Of a stretch of 64,000 bases of DNA, positions 53,931 to 62,208 are shown in pieces. The stretch spans positions 811,183-875,182 of the forward strand of contig OY282371.1 of assembly GCA_958295715.1 (NCBI GenBank), in the 5' to 3' direction. The first letter of the stretch is position 1, and each line of letters begins with the position of its first letter. The notes below the pieces were generated by a model. The model did not search any database and was not told the DNA's origin. It saw nothing but the letters and a program-made list of their open reading frames with translations. The stretch comes from an uncultured Dehalococcoidia bacterium. Lineage in GTDB: Bacteria; Chloroflexota; Dehalococcoidia; Lucifugimonadales; GCA-2712585. The position numbers and the translations under genes were made by a program.

Positions 53931-54283
53931 TGAGTGAACACGAAGAGAAACGACGGGCAATCGCATCGCGCCTCCGCCTCTCCAGAGAGATGGCCGGCCT
54001 CAGCCAGGGTCAGGTAGCCAAGGCCCTGGGCTGGCACCGTCCGACGGTGTCCGAGATCGAGGCAGGTCGTCGGAGGGTGTCCGTAGAGGAGCTAGCAACC
54101 CTAACTGAAATGTACGGTGTCAACATCCTTTGGGTCGTGGGCGAGAAGGACGAGGAATCAAACCTAGCTGCCGACCGGGTGCAACTTGCTGCAAGGGAGT
54201 TGAGCAAGTTGCGGGATGAGGACCTTGAGCGAGTCCTCCAGCTTATCCAGGCTCTTCGCGCCTCAGGAGCCGTCAACGAATGA
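53930..54283 (+). CDS. XRE-family HTH repressor
   Basis: 117 residues from ATG 53930, which shares its A with the upstream stop. An open frame upstream (53897) lies inside the carrier gene and is not needed. The HTH is RLRLSREMAGLSQGQVAKAL through GWHRPTVSEIEAGRRRVSV (residues about 11-50). The C-terminal part has an acidic/hydrophobic helix (AARELSKLRDEDLERVLQLI) that may be the ImmA-binding or dimerisation region. It probably binds the palindromes at 53591-53641. It is coupled by an ATGA overlap to the ImmA/IrrE gene, the arrangement of ImmR/ImmA switches. Confidence 0.85.
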   Translation: MSEHEEKRRAIASRLRLSREMAGLSQGQVAKALGWHRPTVSEIEAGRRRVSVEELATLTEMYGVNILWVVGEKDEESNLAADRVQLAARELSKLRDEDLERVLQLIQALRASGAVNE

Positions 54284-55141
54284 CGGATCGGCGAACGATT
54301 GCCCGGCAGGCGATAGCGACTGCCCTGCGTACGCGACGCGCGGCAGGCTATGGGCTTTCCCATGCCGTTTGTGTATATGATCTCGCCGAGAAACTGGGGG
54401 GTAGAGGTCCGGTTTCTAGATCTCCCCAGCATGGAAGGGATGTATTCCTCCGCTTCCAGTCCCACGATCATCATCTCTTCGCTGCGCCCTCCCGGCCGTC
54501 AGGCATTCACCTGCGCCCACGAGCTGGGTCACCACAACCGGAGTGACGGAGCGGAGATTGACGAGCTTGTTGAGCAATGGGCCCAGCCGCGCTTCGACTC
54601 CAAGGAGTTCATGGCAGACTGCTATGCGGGCGCCCTTCTCATGCCCAATATGGCCGTTTCCAGGGCATTTTCAGTCCGGGGATGGCGCATGGAAGAATGC
54701 ACGCCTGCGCAGGCGTTCTTAGTTGCCGGCTACTTCGGCGTCGGGTACACGACTCTGATCCACCATATGCGAAGTGCGCTCCATATCTTGCCTGACACAC
54801 AGGCGCGGGCGTTGCTGAAAGTCAAGCCCCGCAAAGCCCAGTCATTACTGTTGGGATGGGAGACGCCTAATCCTGTCGTGGTAGTGGACGATCACTGGAC
54901 GGGGAGAGCCATAGACGTGGAGGTAGGTGATTCCATCTTTATTCGTCGTGACGCGCAGTATGAGGGCGCGTGCATTGAACCACTGTCAGGCGTAAAGCAC
55001 GGACGGCTCTTCCGGGCGGCGAAGCCGGGCATCGGACGACTGGAAGCAGGCGCCACATGGTCTGCGTTTGTCCGGGTCTCGCGTCGAGGGTATGTGGGCC
55101 GCAGCCTGTATCGGCACTGGGAAGAAGTAGACGATGAGTAG
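54280..55141 (+). CDS. ImmA/IrrE-family (M78) metallopeptidase, frameshift in a G6 run
   Basis: Translation from ATG 54280 gives TRRAAGYGLSHAVCVYDLAEKLG, then the frame is lost. If one G is removed from the G6 run at 54396-54401, it continues VEVRFLDLPSMEGMY and reads to 55141 without interruption. The zinc motif is FTCAHELGHHNRS (HExxH), followed by DSKEFMADCYAGALLMP. The C-terminal domain (about 130 residues, SAFVRVSRRGYVGRSLYRHW) is an OB- or SH3-like addition. By analogy to ImmA it would cleave or displace the XRE repressor on a stress signal. The single indel in a homopolymer makes sequencing error more likely than loss of the gene. Confidence 0.82.
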
Positions 55142-55895
55142 GTCACTGACCATAGAAGAAAACAACCTCTCAGTCGCCTGGGCTAGGGCATTCCTTCACG
55201 TAGTGGCCGCTTGCGAGATTGCGCCTCTGACAGTCATAATATGCGGATTCGACAGAGGAGAGCCTGTGGAGGTGGCGCGGATACGCCAGTTACTTGATGA
55301 CGCTCTGGGTGCGGGGCCAAAGGCGCTTTCTTGCCACGAAGTCGCCAACACTATTTTCCCCCACTCACTGTGGAACCCGCAGGCAGATCGCCAGCAACTC
55401 TACCAGCGCTACCGGCGAATCATGCCGCGTGTACTGCGGGACCGGCGAAACAGGTACGGCGTCTACTTCCAGCGTCTCATCGCGTTCGGCCAGGATGCAG
55501 CCTACGAGGGTGGCGTGAACCAACTGGAGCACATCATCCAGACTTGGCGTCTAGGTAACCATCGGAGGACTGCCTTGCAGGCGGGGATATTTAACCCAAG
55601 GAAGGACCACACCAACCAGCGTCAACGGGGTTTTCCATGCCTCCAGCAGGTCACATTCGCACCGCAAGGCGCCGACGGGCTGGCAGTGACCGGGTTCTAC
55701 GCTACGCAGCACATCTTCGAGCGAGCGTACGGCAACTACCTGGGCTTGTGTCGTCTGGGTCGTTTCATGGCCCAGGAAATGGATAGGGAGCTGACTCAGG
55801 TGACCTGCGTGGCGAGTCCGGCAAAGCGCGACAGGACGAAGAGTTCCCTGCAGGAACTCGCATTGGAGATTGAGAGAATCTTGAACCAGTTGTAG
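55134..55895 (+). CDS. Divergent thymidylate-synthase-like protein
   Basis: 253 residues from ATG 55134, overlapping the previous gene by 8 bp. The C-terminal half shows a thymidylate-synthase-like core: RGFPCLQQVTFAPQGADGL places Cys where the nucleophile lies, and FYATQHIFERAYGNYLGLCR matches the region of the phosphate-binding Arg and substrate Asn in normal enzymes. The N-terminal half (VIICGFDRGEPVEVARIRQL) has no close counterpart that I know. The classical RRxx and GxP-F-N motifs are altered, so the substrate may not be free dUMP. It may form a heteromer with the canonical relative at 57599 or act as a nucleotide-binding partner. Confidence 0.6.
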   Translation: MSRSLTIEENNLSVAWARAFLHVVAACEIAPLTVIICGFDRGEPVEVARIRQLLDDALGAGPKALSCHEVANTIFPHSLWNPQADRQQLYQRYRRIMPRVLRDRRNRYGVYFQRLIAFGQDAAYEGGVNQLEHIIQTWRLGNHRRTALQAGIFNPRKDHTNQRQRGFPCLQQVTFAPQGADGLAVTGFYATQHIFERAYGNYLGLCRLGRFMAQEMDRELTQVTCVASPAKRDRTKSSLQELALEIERILNQL

Positions 55896-55903
55896 GGGGT
55901 CAA

Positions 55904-56524
55904 ATGACAGAGCAACCATCGCTGGGCAAACTCATCGTATTCGAGGGTCTTGACGACGTCGGTAAAAGCACCCTCGCTAAGCGGCTCACAAGCCGACTCT
56001 GTGAGACAGGTGTTCCCTGCAAATGCCTCTCTTTTCCTGGGAAACAGCCAGGTTCTCTGGGCCGCCTGGTCTACGACCTTCACCACAACCCATCCCGATT
56101 CGGACTGAGTGAGGTCAACCAGACGAGCATGCAGACGCTGCATATCGCGGCTCACATTGACGCCGTAGAAGGACAGATTCTGCCTGCCCTCAACGCAGGG
56201 ACCTGGGTAGTCCTCGACCGGTTCTGGTGGTCCACGTGGGTCTATGGCGTCACCTTGGGAGTTCCTGAGAACTCCTTGAAGATGATGATCAGTCTGGAGC
56301 AACTCCACTGGGGGCAAGTAAAGCCGGATGCGCTATTCTTGGTAGAGCGCGAAAGTGGCTCGCCTGATGGTGGTGGGGGACAGCGGGAGCAGATACTTGA
56401 AGGGTATCGCGAATTGGCAAGCCGGGAGCAGACCCACTCGCGGGTGACTAAAATACGCAACGATTCTTCCGTCGAGGACGCACTTGCCTCCGTGTGGAAA
56501 ATAATCATGCCTATCGCCCGGTGA
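55904..56524 (+). CDS. Thymidylate-kinase-like P-loop nucleotide kinase
   Basis: 206 residues. The P-loop is FEGLDDVGKSTLAKRL (residues about 12-27), and the DR(Y/F/W) motif is VVLDRFWWSTWVYG, the position that contacts the thymidine base in Tmk. The lid region has PDALFLVERESGSPDGGGGQ. It is shorter and more divergent than housekeeping Tmk: aromatic residues replace the usual Tyr-Ser after DR, which may accommodate a larger 5-substituent. It would phosphorylate a modified dUMP/dTMP made by the synthase-like enzymes of the operon. The start is 8 bp after the previous stop. Confidence 0.75.
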   Translation: MTEQPSLGKLIVFEGLDDVGKSTLAKRLTSRLCETGVPCKCLSFPGKQPGSLGRLVYDLHHNPSRFGLSEVNQTSMQTLHIAAHIDAVEGQILPALNAGTWVVLDRFWWSTWVYGVTLGVPENSLKMMISLEQLHWGQVKPDALFLVERESGSPDGGGGQREQILEGYRELASREQTHSRVTKIRNDSSVEDALASVWKIIMPIAR

Positions 56525-57606
56525 CTCACCCAAGGGAGGGATTTCGCATCAGACGATCAGACAGGGGAGGGGGCCAACTGACACGGCTTGAGGAAAGAGT
56601 CGTCAAGCCGTCGAGCGGGTCCAGCCTCTCACCGGCGAAGCCGACCATCGTCTATGACACCTATTGGCGGTTCGCGATGGAGCGGCAAGAGGTGTTCTTT
56701 CGCCGGCTTGAGGGCTGCTCGCCGCCGTGGACGCACGACCCGATACTGGCCGGGTTCAAGTTCACGAACGCGTACCGCGCCTCTGACCGAGTAAGTCAGT
56801 ACCTCATTCGCCACGTCATTTACGAAGGCTCGCAATCTTCTGAGGAAGTCTTCTTCCGCACGCTCTTATTTAAGATATTCAACAAGATTGAGACTTGGGA
56901 GATCCTCAAGGCTGCGACTGGAGAGATAGAGTACTCTTCATATTCGTTCGACGCATACGACAACGTCCTGACGCAGGCGCTCGCAGCTGGTCGCACAATA
57001 TACTCTGCAGCCTACATTATGCCCTCAGCCGGCCGCGTCTTTGGGTATTCACGAAAGCACCGTAACCACCTCAGGCTGATTGAGCGGATGATGGAAGATG
57101 ACGTGCCGCAGAGGATCTCCGGGGCACGCACGATGCGAGACGCCTTCGGCATACTGCGGTCCTACCCGACCATAGGTGATTTCCTTGCCTACCAGTTCGT
57201 GACCGACCTGAACTACAGTGAGGTCACCGGCTTCTCGGAGATGGAGTTCGTCGTCCCCGGCCCCGGGGCCTTGGACGGCATCCGCAAGTGCTTCACTGAG
57301 CTTGGGGGCCTGACTGAAGCAGACCTCATCAGGGTGGTCACCGAACGCCAGGAAGACGAATTCGAGCGTCTCGGCCTTAGGTTCCGTGACCTCTGGGGCC
57401 GAAGGCTTCAGCTCATTGACTGCCAGAACCTTTTCTGCGAGGTGTCGAAGTATGCTCGTCTTAAGCACCCTGACTTCAAAGGGGTGGGCAATCGTTCCCG
57501 CATCAAGCAGATCTACCGCCCTACTCCGGAGCCAGTGGAGTATTGGTACCCACCCAAGTGGGGCATCAACAGCCTGATACGTCCTCTGGGAGCCTCTGAT
57601 GTTTAG
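56494..57606 (+). CDS. Alpha-glutamyl/putrescinyl-thymine pyrophosphorylase-like protein (HMUDK helical domain)
   Basis: 370 residues counted from GTG 56494; the exact start is uncertain, but it must precede YDTYWRFAMERQEVFFRRL. Conserved text includes FKFTNAYRASDRVSQYLI, EVFFRTLLFKIFNKIETWE, IGDFLAYQFVTDLNYSE and FVVPGPGALDGIRKCF. These are the hallmarks I know for the family described as 5-hmdU DNA kinase helical domain/aGPT-Pplase in phage DNA hypermodification loci, here as a stand-alone bacterial form. In phages such proteins act on hydroxymethyl-uracil in DNA to place a pyrophosphate or amino adduct. The flanking synthase- and kinase-like genes match that pathway. Catalysis here is inferred. 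Confidence 0.8.
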   Translation: MENNHAYRPVTHPREGFRIRRSDRGGGQLTRLEERVVKPSSGSSLSPAKPTIVYDTYWRFAMERQEVFFRRLEGCSPPWTHDPILAGFKFTNAYRASDRVSQYLIRHVIYEGSQSSEEVFFRTLLFKIFNKIETWEILKAATGEIEYSSYSFDAYDNVLTQALAAGRTIYSAAYIMPSAGRVFGYSRKHRNHLRLIERMMEDDVPQRISGARTMRDAFGILRSYPTIGDFLAYQFVTDLNYSEVTGFSEMEFVVPGPGALDGIRKCFTELGGLTEADLIRVVTERQEDEFERLGLRFRDLWGRRLQLIDCQNLFCEVSKYARLKHPDFKGVGNRSRIKQIYRPTPEPVEYWYPPKWGINSLIRPLGASDV

Positions 57607-58345
57607 GTCGTTTGAGGGCCCCACAGCTGATGGCGTCTGGCAACAGGTCGCGGAGGCGTTCCGAGCGGGCGAGGGTGTCCTCGCGCAGCCAAGCAGAGGA
57701 GGCGCAACGAAGGAGATCCTCCACGCTGCCATTACCATCAGCGATCCGAGACAGCGATGGGTCGCTTCCCGTCAGCCTCCTCTGAACGTCGCGTTTGCCA
57801 TTGCTGAGATTGTCTGGATCATAACGGGCCGAAACGATCTGGCCTTCCTAGAGGCATGGAACAGGAGATTTCGCGAATATGTCGGGGCTGGACCGAAACT
57901 TCACGGAGCTTATGGGTACCGGCTCCGCCACCACGTGGGCCTGGACCAACTTACGCGGGTATACCAGGCGCTGAGTAGAGACCCGAACACACGGCAGGCC
58001 GTTTTGCAAATCTGGGACTCGTCAGTTGACCTTCCGCAACAAGATGGATCTCCTGCTGATCAGGATATCCCCTGCAACCTACTCTCGCTCATAAAGGTCC
58101 GTGCGGGCAAGCTTGAATGGCTTCAGGTTATACGTAGCAATGACCTTTTCCTCGGGGTCCCCCACAATTTCGTCCAGTTCACGTGTCTTCAAGAGATCAT
58201 GGCCGGGTGGCTTGGCATCGACTGTGGAGGCTATCACCAGGTGAGCGATAGCCTCCACATGTACGACTATGACGAGGGCAGCGTACTCGCCTCAGCGCCG
58301 CTCCCTGAACTGCCGTCAAGTAACGGATTCGCTCGCGCTGCCTAA
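57599..58345 (+). CDS. Thymidylate-synthase/dUMP-hydroxymethylase-like enzyme
   Basis: 248 residues in the main frame, overlapping the previous gene by 8 bp. It has IAEIVWIITGRNDLAFLE, GAYGYRLR, and DPNTRQAVLQIWDSS (phosphate Arg). DIPCNLLSLIKVRAGKL holds the catalytic Cys, RSNDLFLGVPHNFVQFT the base-recognising Asn, and QVSDSLHMYDYD the His-Tyr pair. All key residues of the ThyA fold are kept, so it should transfer a one-carbon unit from methylene-tetrahydrofolate to dUMP, as methyl or hydroxymethyl. Context favours hydroxymethylation, but the sequence does not decide it. The frame ends prematurely; the natural C-terminus seems to continue in another frame (next entry). Confidence 0.82.
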   Translation: MFRSFEGPTADGVWQQVAEAFRAGEGVLAQPSRGGATKEILHAAITISDPRQRWVASRQPPLNVAFAIAEIVWIITGRNDLAFLEAWNRRFREYVGAGPKLHGAYGYRLRHHVGLDQLTRVYQALSRDPNTRQAVLQIWDSSVDLPQQDGSPADQDIPCNLLSLIKVRAGKLEWLQVIRSNDLFLGVPHNFVQFTCLQEIMAGWLGIDCGGYHQVSDSLHMYDYDEGSVLASAPLPELPSSNGFARAA

Positions 58346-58607
58346 GAAGGCGTCGGAGGCAGCATTCGTGGAGCTAGGCCGAAGGATAGAGCAAATGATT
58401 GCGCCTAGCCTTCAGAGGGACCAGCTTAAACGGATTGCCGTGTGGGATGAAGCCCCAGAGCCATTCCAGAACATTTTGGCTGTTCTTGTCGGCGAAGGGG
58501 CGCGAAGGCATGGGTGGCCTGATATTTCTGACCAGGCTATGGCCGGCTGCACCAACCCATTATACAAGGAGTTGTGGCGTCGGTGGTTGGAGAGGATTGC
58601 CACATAG
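58319..58607 (+). other. Frameshifted C-terminal extension of the synthase-like gene
   Basis: Directly after the last conserved residues of the synthase-like frame, the +1 frame reads TDSLALPKKASEAAFVELGR and continues with IEQMIAPSLQRDQ to a stop at 58607. It overlaps the terminal codons of the main frame and has no start of its own with a ribosome-binding site. An indel near 58325-58335 is the simplest explanation, giving one protein of about 335 residues. If instead both reading frames are real, this would be a separate 112-residue protein. Confidence 0.55.
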
Positions 58608-58723
58608 TCCTCGGAAGAGGGGAGTTAAGAAGATATCTGATCCGAACACTACGCCTTATAGGATTAGCTCCATTGCTATAATTCTATTGCGCGCGCTGTG
58701 TGCGAGTCGCCAGGCCTTGATTC

Positions 58724-58921
58724 ATGCTTGAGAACTACATTGACGTCATTGAGGCTTCGAAGATTCTTGATGTTCACTCCGATACGGTGAAGCGGTTATG
58801 CGAGAATGCAGGCTCGCCGCCACCAAAGTTCGGCAACAAGTGGATCATGGAGTTCGACCCGCTCCGAGTGTTTGGCAACACTTCTGATGGAAGGCGCGTA
58901 AGGGCGATGAGACTGTTGTGA
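58724..58921 (+). CDS. Small HTH (MerR/excisionase-like) protein
   Basis: 65 residues from ATG 58724. VIEASKILDVHSDTVKRLCE is a winged-helix HTH_17 start, and PPPKFGNKWIMEFDPLRVF is the usual wing plus Trp region of excisionase-like DNA-binding proteins. A TATAAT at 58677-58682 may give it its own promoter. It sits at the boundary between the intact operon and the decayed conjugative genes, so it may be the excisionase or directionality factor of the old element, or a recognition subunit of the modification system. Confidence 0.65.
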   Translation: MLENYIDVIEASKILDVHSDTVKRLCENAGSPPPKFGNKWIMEFDPLRVFGNTSDGRRVRAMRLL

Positions 58922-58948
58922 TCTCGTTTAGGAGAATAGAGAGGAAGG

Positions 58949-59540
58949 GTGGCTAACAGGCTGGACTTCACGAAGCACAGCAAGCTGCTTGGGGCAACGT
59001 CCTTGATAGGATATCTGATGCCGAGGCTGTGCGATATCAACTAAAGAGGGGTTCGGGCTGCTGAGATAGGATTAAGCTTTGAGCCCCACCTCAAACCGCC
59101 GTTCGCCACACGGCTAGCACTCAGGGAAAGCAGATGCAACAGAACTATCGCCCAATCATCGGAATACATAAGTGGTTTGCCCGCCGTCCATGTCCGGTAT
59201 TTCTAAGCCCCTTTTCTTGCGGAAGCTGACAGGAGTGATAGCAGACCCGTTCATGGGAGGAGCCCCCGATCTTTCAGGCTAACTGTCTTGGATTCAGTCA
59301 GACCCTGGGACGCCTCGACACTCAGGCGTTCATGTAGCAGCAGAGGAAGCATTTCATTTGGGTGAAGCCTGAGCGGAACCTTTACGTCAGACCGTGAACG
59401 ACCTTTTCCCGGATACCTGCTGGCCCAAGACGGCAGACACACATACACGTGGTGGAGTGAAGTGAATGCGTATGTCTAAACGAGGACAAGAAGAACCGTG
59501 AAAGAACACGCGGATACCATGACTCGGAGAGGTAGTATGC
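58949..59540 (+). pseudogene. Decayed DNA adenine methylase
   Basis: Starts at GTG 58949 behind GAGGAAGG with ANRLDFTKHSKLLGATSLIG, then breaks down in several frames. Recognisable pieces in order are GLSFEPHLKPPFATRLALRE, QNYRPIIGIHKWFARRPCP and LTGVIADPFMGG. The last is the SAM-binding motif of DUF1156-like adenine methylases, and the order matches intact relatives. At least four frameshifts and several stops interrupt it, so this is real decay rather than one sequencing error. Confidence 0.7.
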
Positions 59541-59544
59541 GAAC

Positions 59545-60905
59545 ATGGCGAGGGCCGGCTCTAAGGTGCTCAATCCCTCGGCGAGAAGCGTCGGCGGTGG
59601 GCACCACAGCGGGCAAGTCCGCCTTCATGCCCGTATCGTCGTCCACAAGATGAAGGAGAAGGCCGAGCGCAGGAACGGTGAAGCCATCCTAGTCGTGGAC
59701 TCTCACGCCGATTTGGTGGGCGGCCTTCTCGAGCAGATAGAGAGTCCCTCATCGACAGGTGCGCCTCATAGACGTGGCCCATGAGCGGGACTCTTCCGGC
59801 ATCAACCTGCTGGACGCGGGCATCTTCGCAGACTGCGATTGCACCACCGATTCGGTGGTAAGGGTGTCCAAGGGCTTGTGGGAGCAGTGGAGGTCGAGGA
59901 TGCAGTTCATCTTGATGGGTTGCGGCTGCTCTCCCCCCACAAGTTCCATAGCGGCGTTTTGCGAAGGTCACCGGATCTTGCCTTCTCGAGTGATGGGCCA
60001 GGGACTTCGTCGTCTGGCGCCCAGACTACCAGGGCGATGTTCTCGCCCCGGTCCAGACCAGGCTGTCACACTAGGACGTTTCCAAGAAGGCATGGGGCAC
60101 CTGAGTCAGTCCCGCTGCACTATCGCCTGCGGGAGGCCATTCTAGAGGACGAATCCTGTTGGTATCCACCTCCTAGGGGAACGTCGGCCGGAACGTGGCC
60201 GCCGTGGTGGGCGCGCCCCGACTCAACATTGTGGACCCGTGATCTCGGAGCAGGTCAGCCTGCCGCTTGAGATGCGTCAGAGTGCCTTGGTGGTGGACGA
60301 GATGAAGTCGATGTCCGGCGTGGACTACGAGTCCATGCTCTCGGAGATCGGCAAGTTCGGGGCCAGCTTCGTGCTGGCGACATAGAGCCTCGCCAAGCGG
60401 GACGACCTCTCTCCCCCACCATGCGCGACACCATCTTAGCCAACGTGAGTTGTCCGGTCGTCTTCCAGGTGACCGGCAACGACGCCAGTAGCTAGTCTGG
60501 GAGCTGGGTAAGAACCGAATGACCGAGGGCGACATCGTGTCTATGCCCGTGCGCCACCCTACCTCCGCGCCACCGTGGGAACCGAGCGGACGCCCGCCTT
60601 TTCCATGATGGTCAGGAAACCGAAGCGGGGAGATCGGGAGAGGTCCGCCTGCATACGCGCCACCACCAATAGCTACCTCATGACGACCGGGAGATTGCCG
60701 CCCAGCAGGCCGAGGGCTGAGGACGGGCCGAGGACATCAGGAATGGACGGAATCCCTCGTCGGATCGGAAGAGCAAGCCGCCGAAGATTCGCAGCGTAGA
60801 AACCATCGGAGCAAGCGCTACTAGCCGCCCGCTGGGGCCGCCGAACAGGGCGTGACCGGTGCAGAGCAGGACGGAGACGCGGCTGATGAGGAGTGGGTGA
60901 AATGA
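59545..60905 (+). pseudogene. Decayed VirD4/TraG-like conjugative transfer ATPase
   Basis: Fragments in three frames follow the order of a DUF87/TraM-recognition ATPase. A Walker A relic VGTTAGKSAFM lies near 59597, then RIVVHKMKEKAERRNGEAIL, VVDSHADLVGGLLEQI and RLIDVAHERDSSGINLLDAG. VISEQVSLPLEMRQSALVVD, DYESMLSEIGKFGASFVLAT and LVWELGKNRMTEGDIVSMP follow, and it ends EEWVK. After FVLAT a TAG replaces the Gln codon expected in ATQSLAK. The final TGA overlaps the ATG of the next pseudogene, so the ancestral operon structure is still visible. It once powered DNA transfer of an integrative or plasmid element. Confidence 0.75.
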
Positions 60906-61489
60906 GCCCCAATGGATGTGAGGCGGAGCTTGTGAGACGTCTGGTTGCGATGCCTCCCCGAGACAGGCTGGAGACATCAGCCATCTCTAGCCGATCCAAG
61001 GGGCTGGTCTACGAGGCCGTTGAGAAGCTGAAGAACTAGAGGTTGGTTGGTTTCGTCTCTTCAAGCATCGGACCTCATCCCGCGACGCCAAGGTTCCACC
61101 TCATCGCAGCCGGGCTGCACCGGATGGCCTGGGATGAGGGCATGACCGTGGACGAGCTACTTCTTAGGTGTCCCGTCTCCGGCCAAAGGCGGCGCGTCCC
61201 GATGGAGCGTCTCGACGCCGAGGCCTTCATATGCCTTCCTGCCTTTACAATCTCCAACGTCGCACATCCTTATGCTTCCCATGGTACAAGGCCATGACTA
61301 TAGACGCAGGTATATTGCGTCCACGACGGGAGGGTGACCGCTGTCGTCGGGATGGACTCACGACCGACACTGCGGCCTTTTCCAAGCGTATGTGGAGCCT
61401 TATGGGTGGGAACCCCGCTCCCCAACGCTGTCCTCATGCTCATGCCCGACTGGGCGCTGCTCAGACACGCCGCAGGGTGATAGCATAAG
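60902..61489 (+). pseudogene. Decayed replication-relaxation family protein
   Basis: ATG 60902 starts MSPNGCEAELVRRLVAMPPR and then DRLETSAISSRSKGLVYEAV, a winged-helix start typical of replication-relaxation proteins. An in-frame TAG at 61038-61040 interrupts it, and the same frame resumes RLVGFVSS...FHLIAAGLHRMAWDEGMTV until 61297. Later pieces (WYKAMTIDA, DGLTTDTAAFSKRMWSL, AVLMLMP) are in other frames. Genes of this family regularly stand next to the conjugative ATPase of the previous entry. The region after it merges into dispersed repeats. Confidence 0.72.
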
Positions 61490-61571
61490 ATCCCGCTATC
61501 GCCTTCTTAGCCCTAGAGATAGGGGTAGCCTCTGCGGGCTTCGCGCCGGGAGCCACGCGCCCCCTCTCGTC

Positions 61572-61765
61572 ATTCCCGCGCAGGCGGGAATCCATCCCCC
61601 ATGCGCCGTGGGCGGCGATGGCTTCCGCCACGCGCCGGTGGCCCCGCGCCGGGGGAATCCAGGAACCCTACGCCATGGGCGGCGATGGTGTTCAGCCCAG
61701 GGCCGGTGGGGAGCCGGAACACCCCATTCTGTCATTCCCGCCTGCGCGGGAATCCAGGAACCCTA
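61572..61765. repeat. Cluster of three palindromic repeats (GGGAATCCAGGAACCCTACGC type)
   Basis: Copies begin at about 61572, 61651 (half copy) and 61733. Each is followed by CCCTACGCxxTGGGCGGCGATGG-like text; the same text occurs at 44210-44240. The third copy terminates the HEPN remnant at 61732-61845. Confidence 0.8.
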
Positions 61766-61845
61766 CGCAGTGGGCGGCGATGGCTTCCGCCCAAGCCCGC
61801 GCCGGTGGCCAGCATATCGAGCAGGAAGGCGCCGTCACGTTCCAT
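61732..61845 (-). pseudogene. HEPN toxin remnant truncated by a repeat
   Basis: ATG 61845 overlaps the end of the nucleotidyltransferase gene and begins MERDGAFLLDMLATG, matching the first helix of HEPN (DUF86-type) toxins. After about 15 codons it enters the palindromic repeat and ends at 61732-61734. The remaining roughly 90 residues, including the RxxxxH catalytic site, are absent. Confidence 0.65.
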
Positions 61846-62146
61846 AGACTACCTCTGCCGATTCAAGGATAGCCCTGCGACGAATGTAATTCCGGCTTCT
61901 CTGCACGGCCGCGCGGGTTACCATGTCCACGTCTCTGCCAAGGACCTCGGACAGTTCCTGCTCCATGCCGGCAATGTCCAACAACCCAGGAATTCGGTCC
62001 GGCTCGAAATCGACGAGCACATCCACGTCGCTATTTGGCCCAAAGTCCTCACGCAGCGCCGAGCCAAAAATGGCGAGCCGCTTGATGCCGTGTTCTTGGC
62101 AGAAGGCGGCGATAGCGTCACCGGGGATAGATGCCTGTGGGTTCAT
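61835..62146 (-). CDS. MNT-type nucleotidyltransferase antitoxin (MntA-like)
   Basis: 103 residues. The Pol-beta motif is intact: LAIFGSALREDFGPNSDVDV with GSxxRxDF and SDxDxLV, the three acidic positions that bind metal and ATP. MntA-like proteins silence HEPN RNases by adenylylating them. Here the HEPN gene is present only as a 5' stub overlapping the end of this gene, so the antitoxin is orphaned in the window. The frame ends inside the overlap as in intact pairs. Confidence 0.85.
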   Translation of the reverse strand: MNPQASIPGDAIAAFCQEHGIKRLAIFGSALREDFGPNSDVDVLVDFEPDRIPGLLDIAGMEQELSEVLGRDVDMVTRAAVQRSRNYIRRRAILESAEVVYGT

Positions 62147-62208
62147 TGCTCTACTCCTCCACTCCGGCGCTCAACTCCTCAATGGCGCGGGAATGACCGG
62201 TTGTCCAA

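Noticed and set aside
58949..61040. Recoding of TAG as an amino acid in the decayed genes
   Set aside because: TAA and TGA stops and many frameshifts are also present, so ordinary decay is enough.
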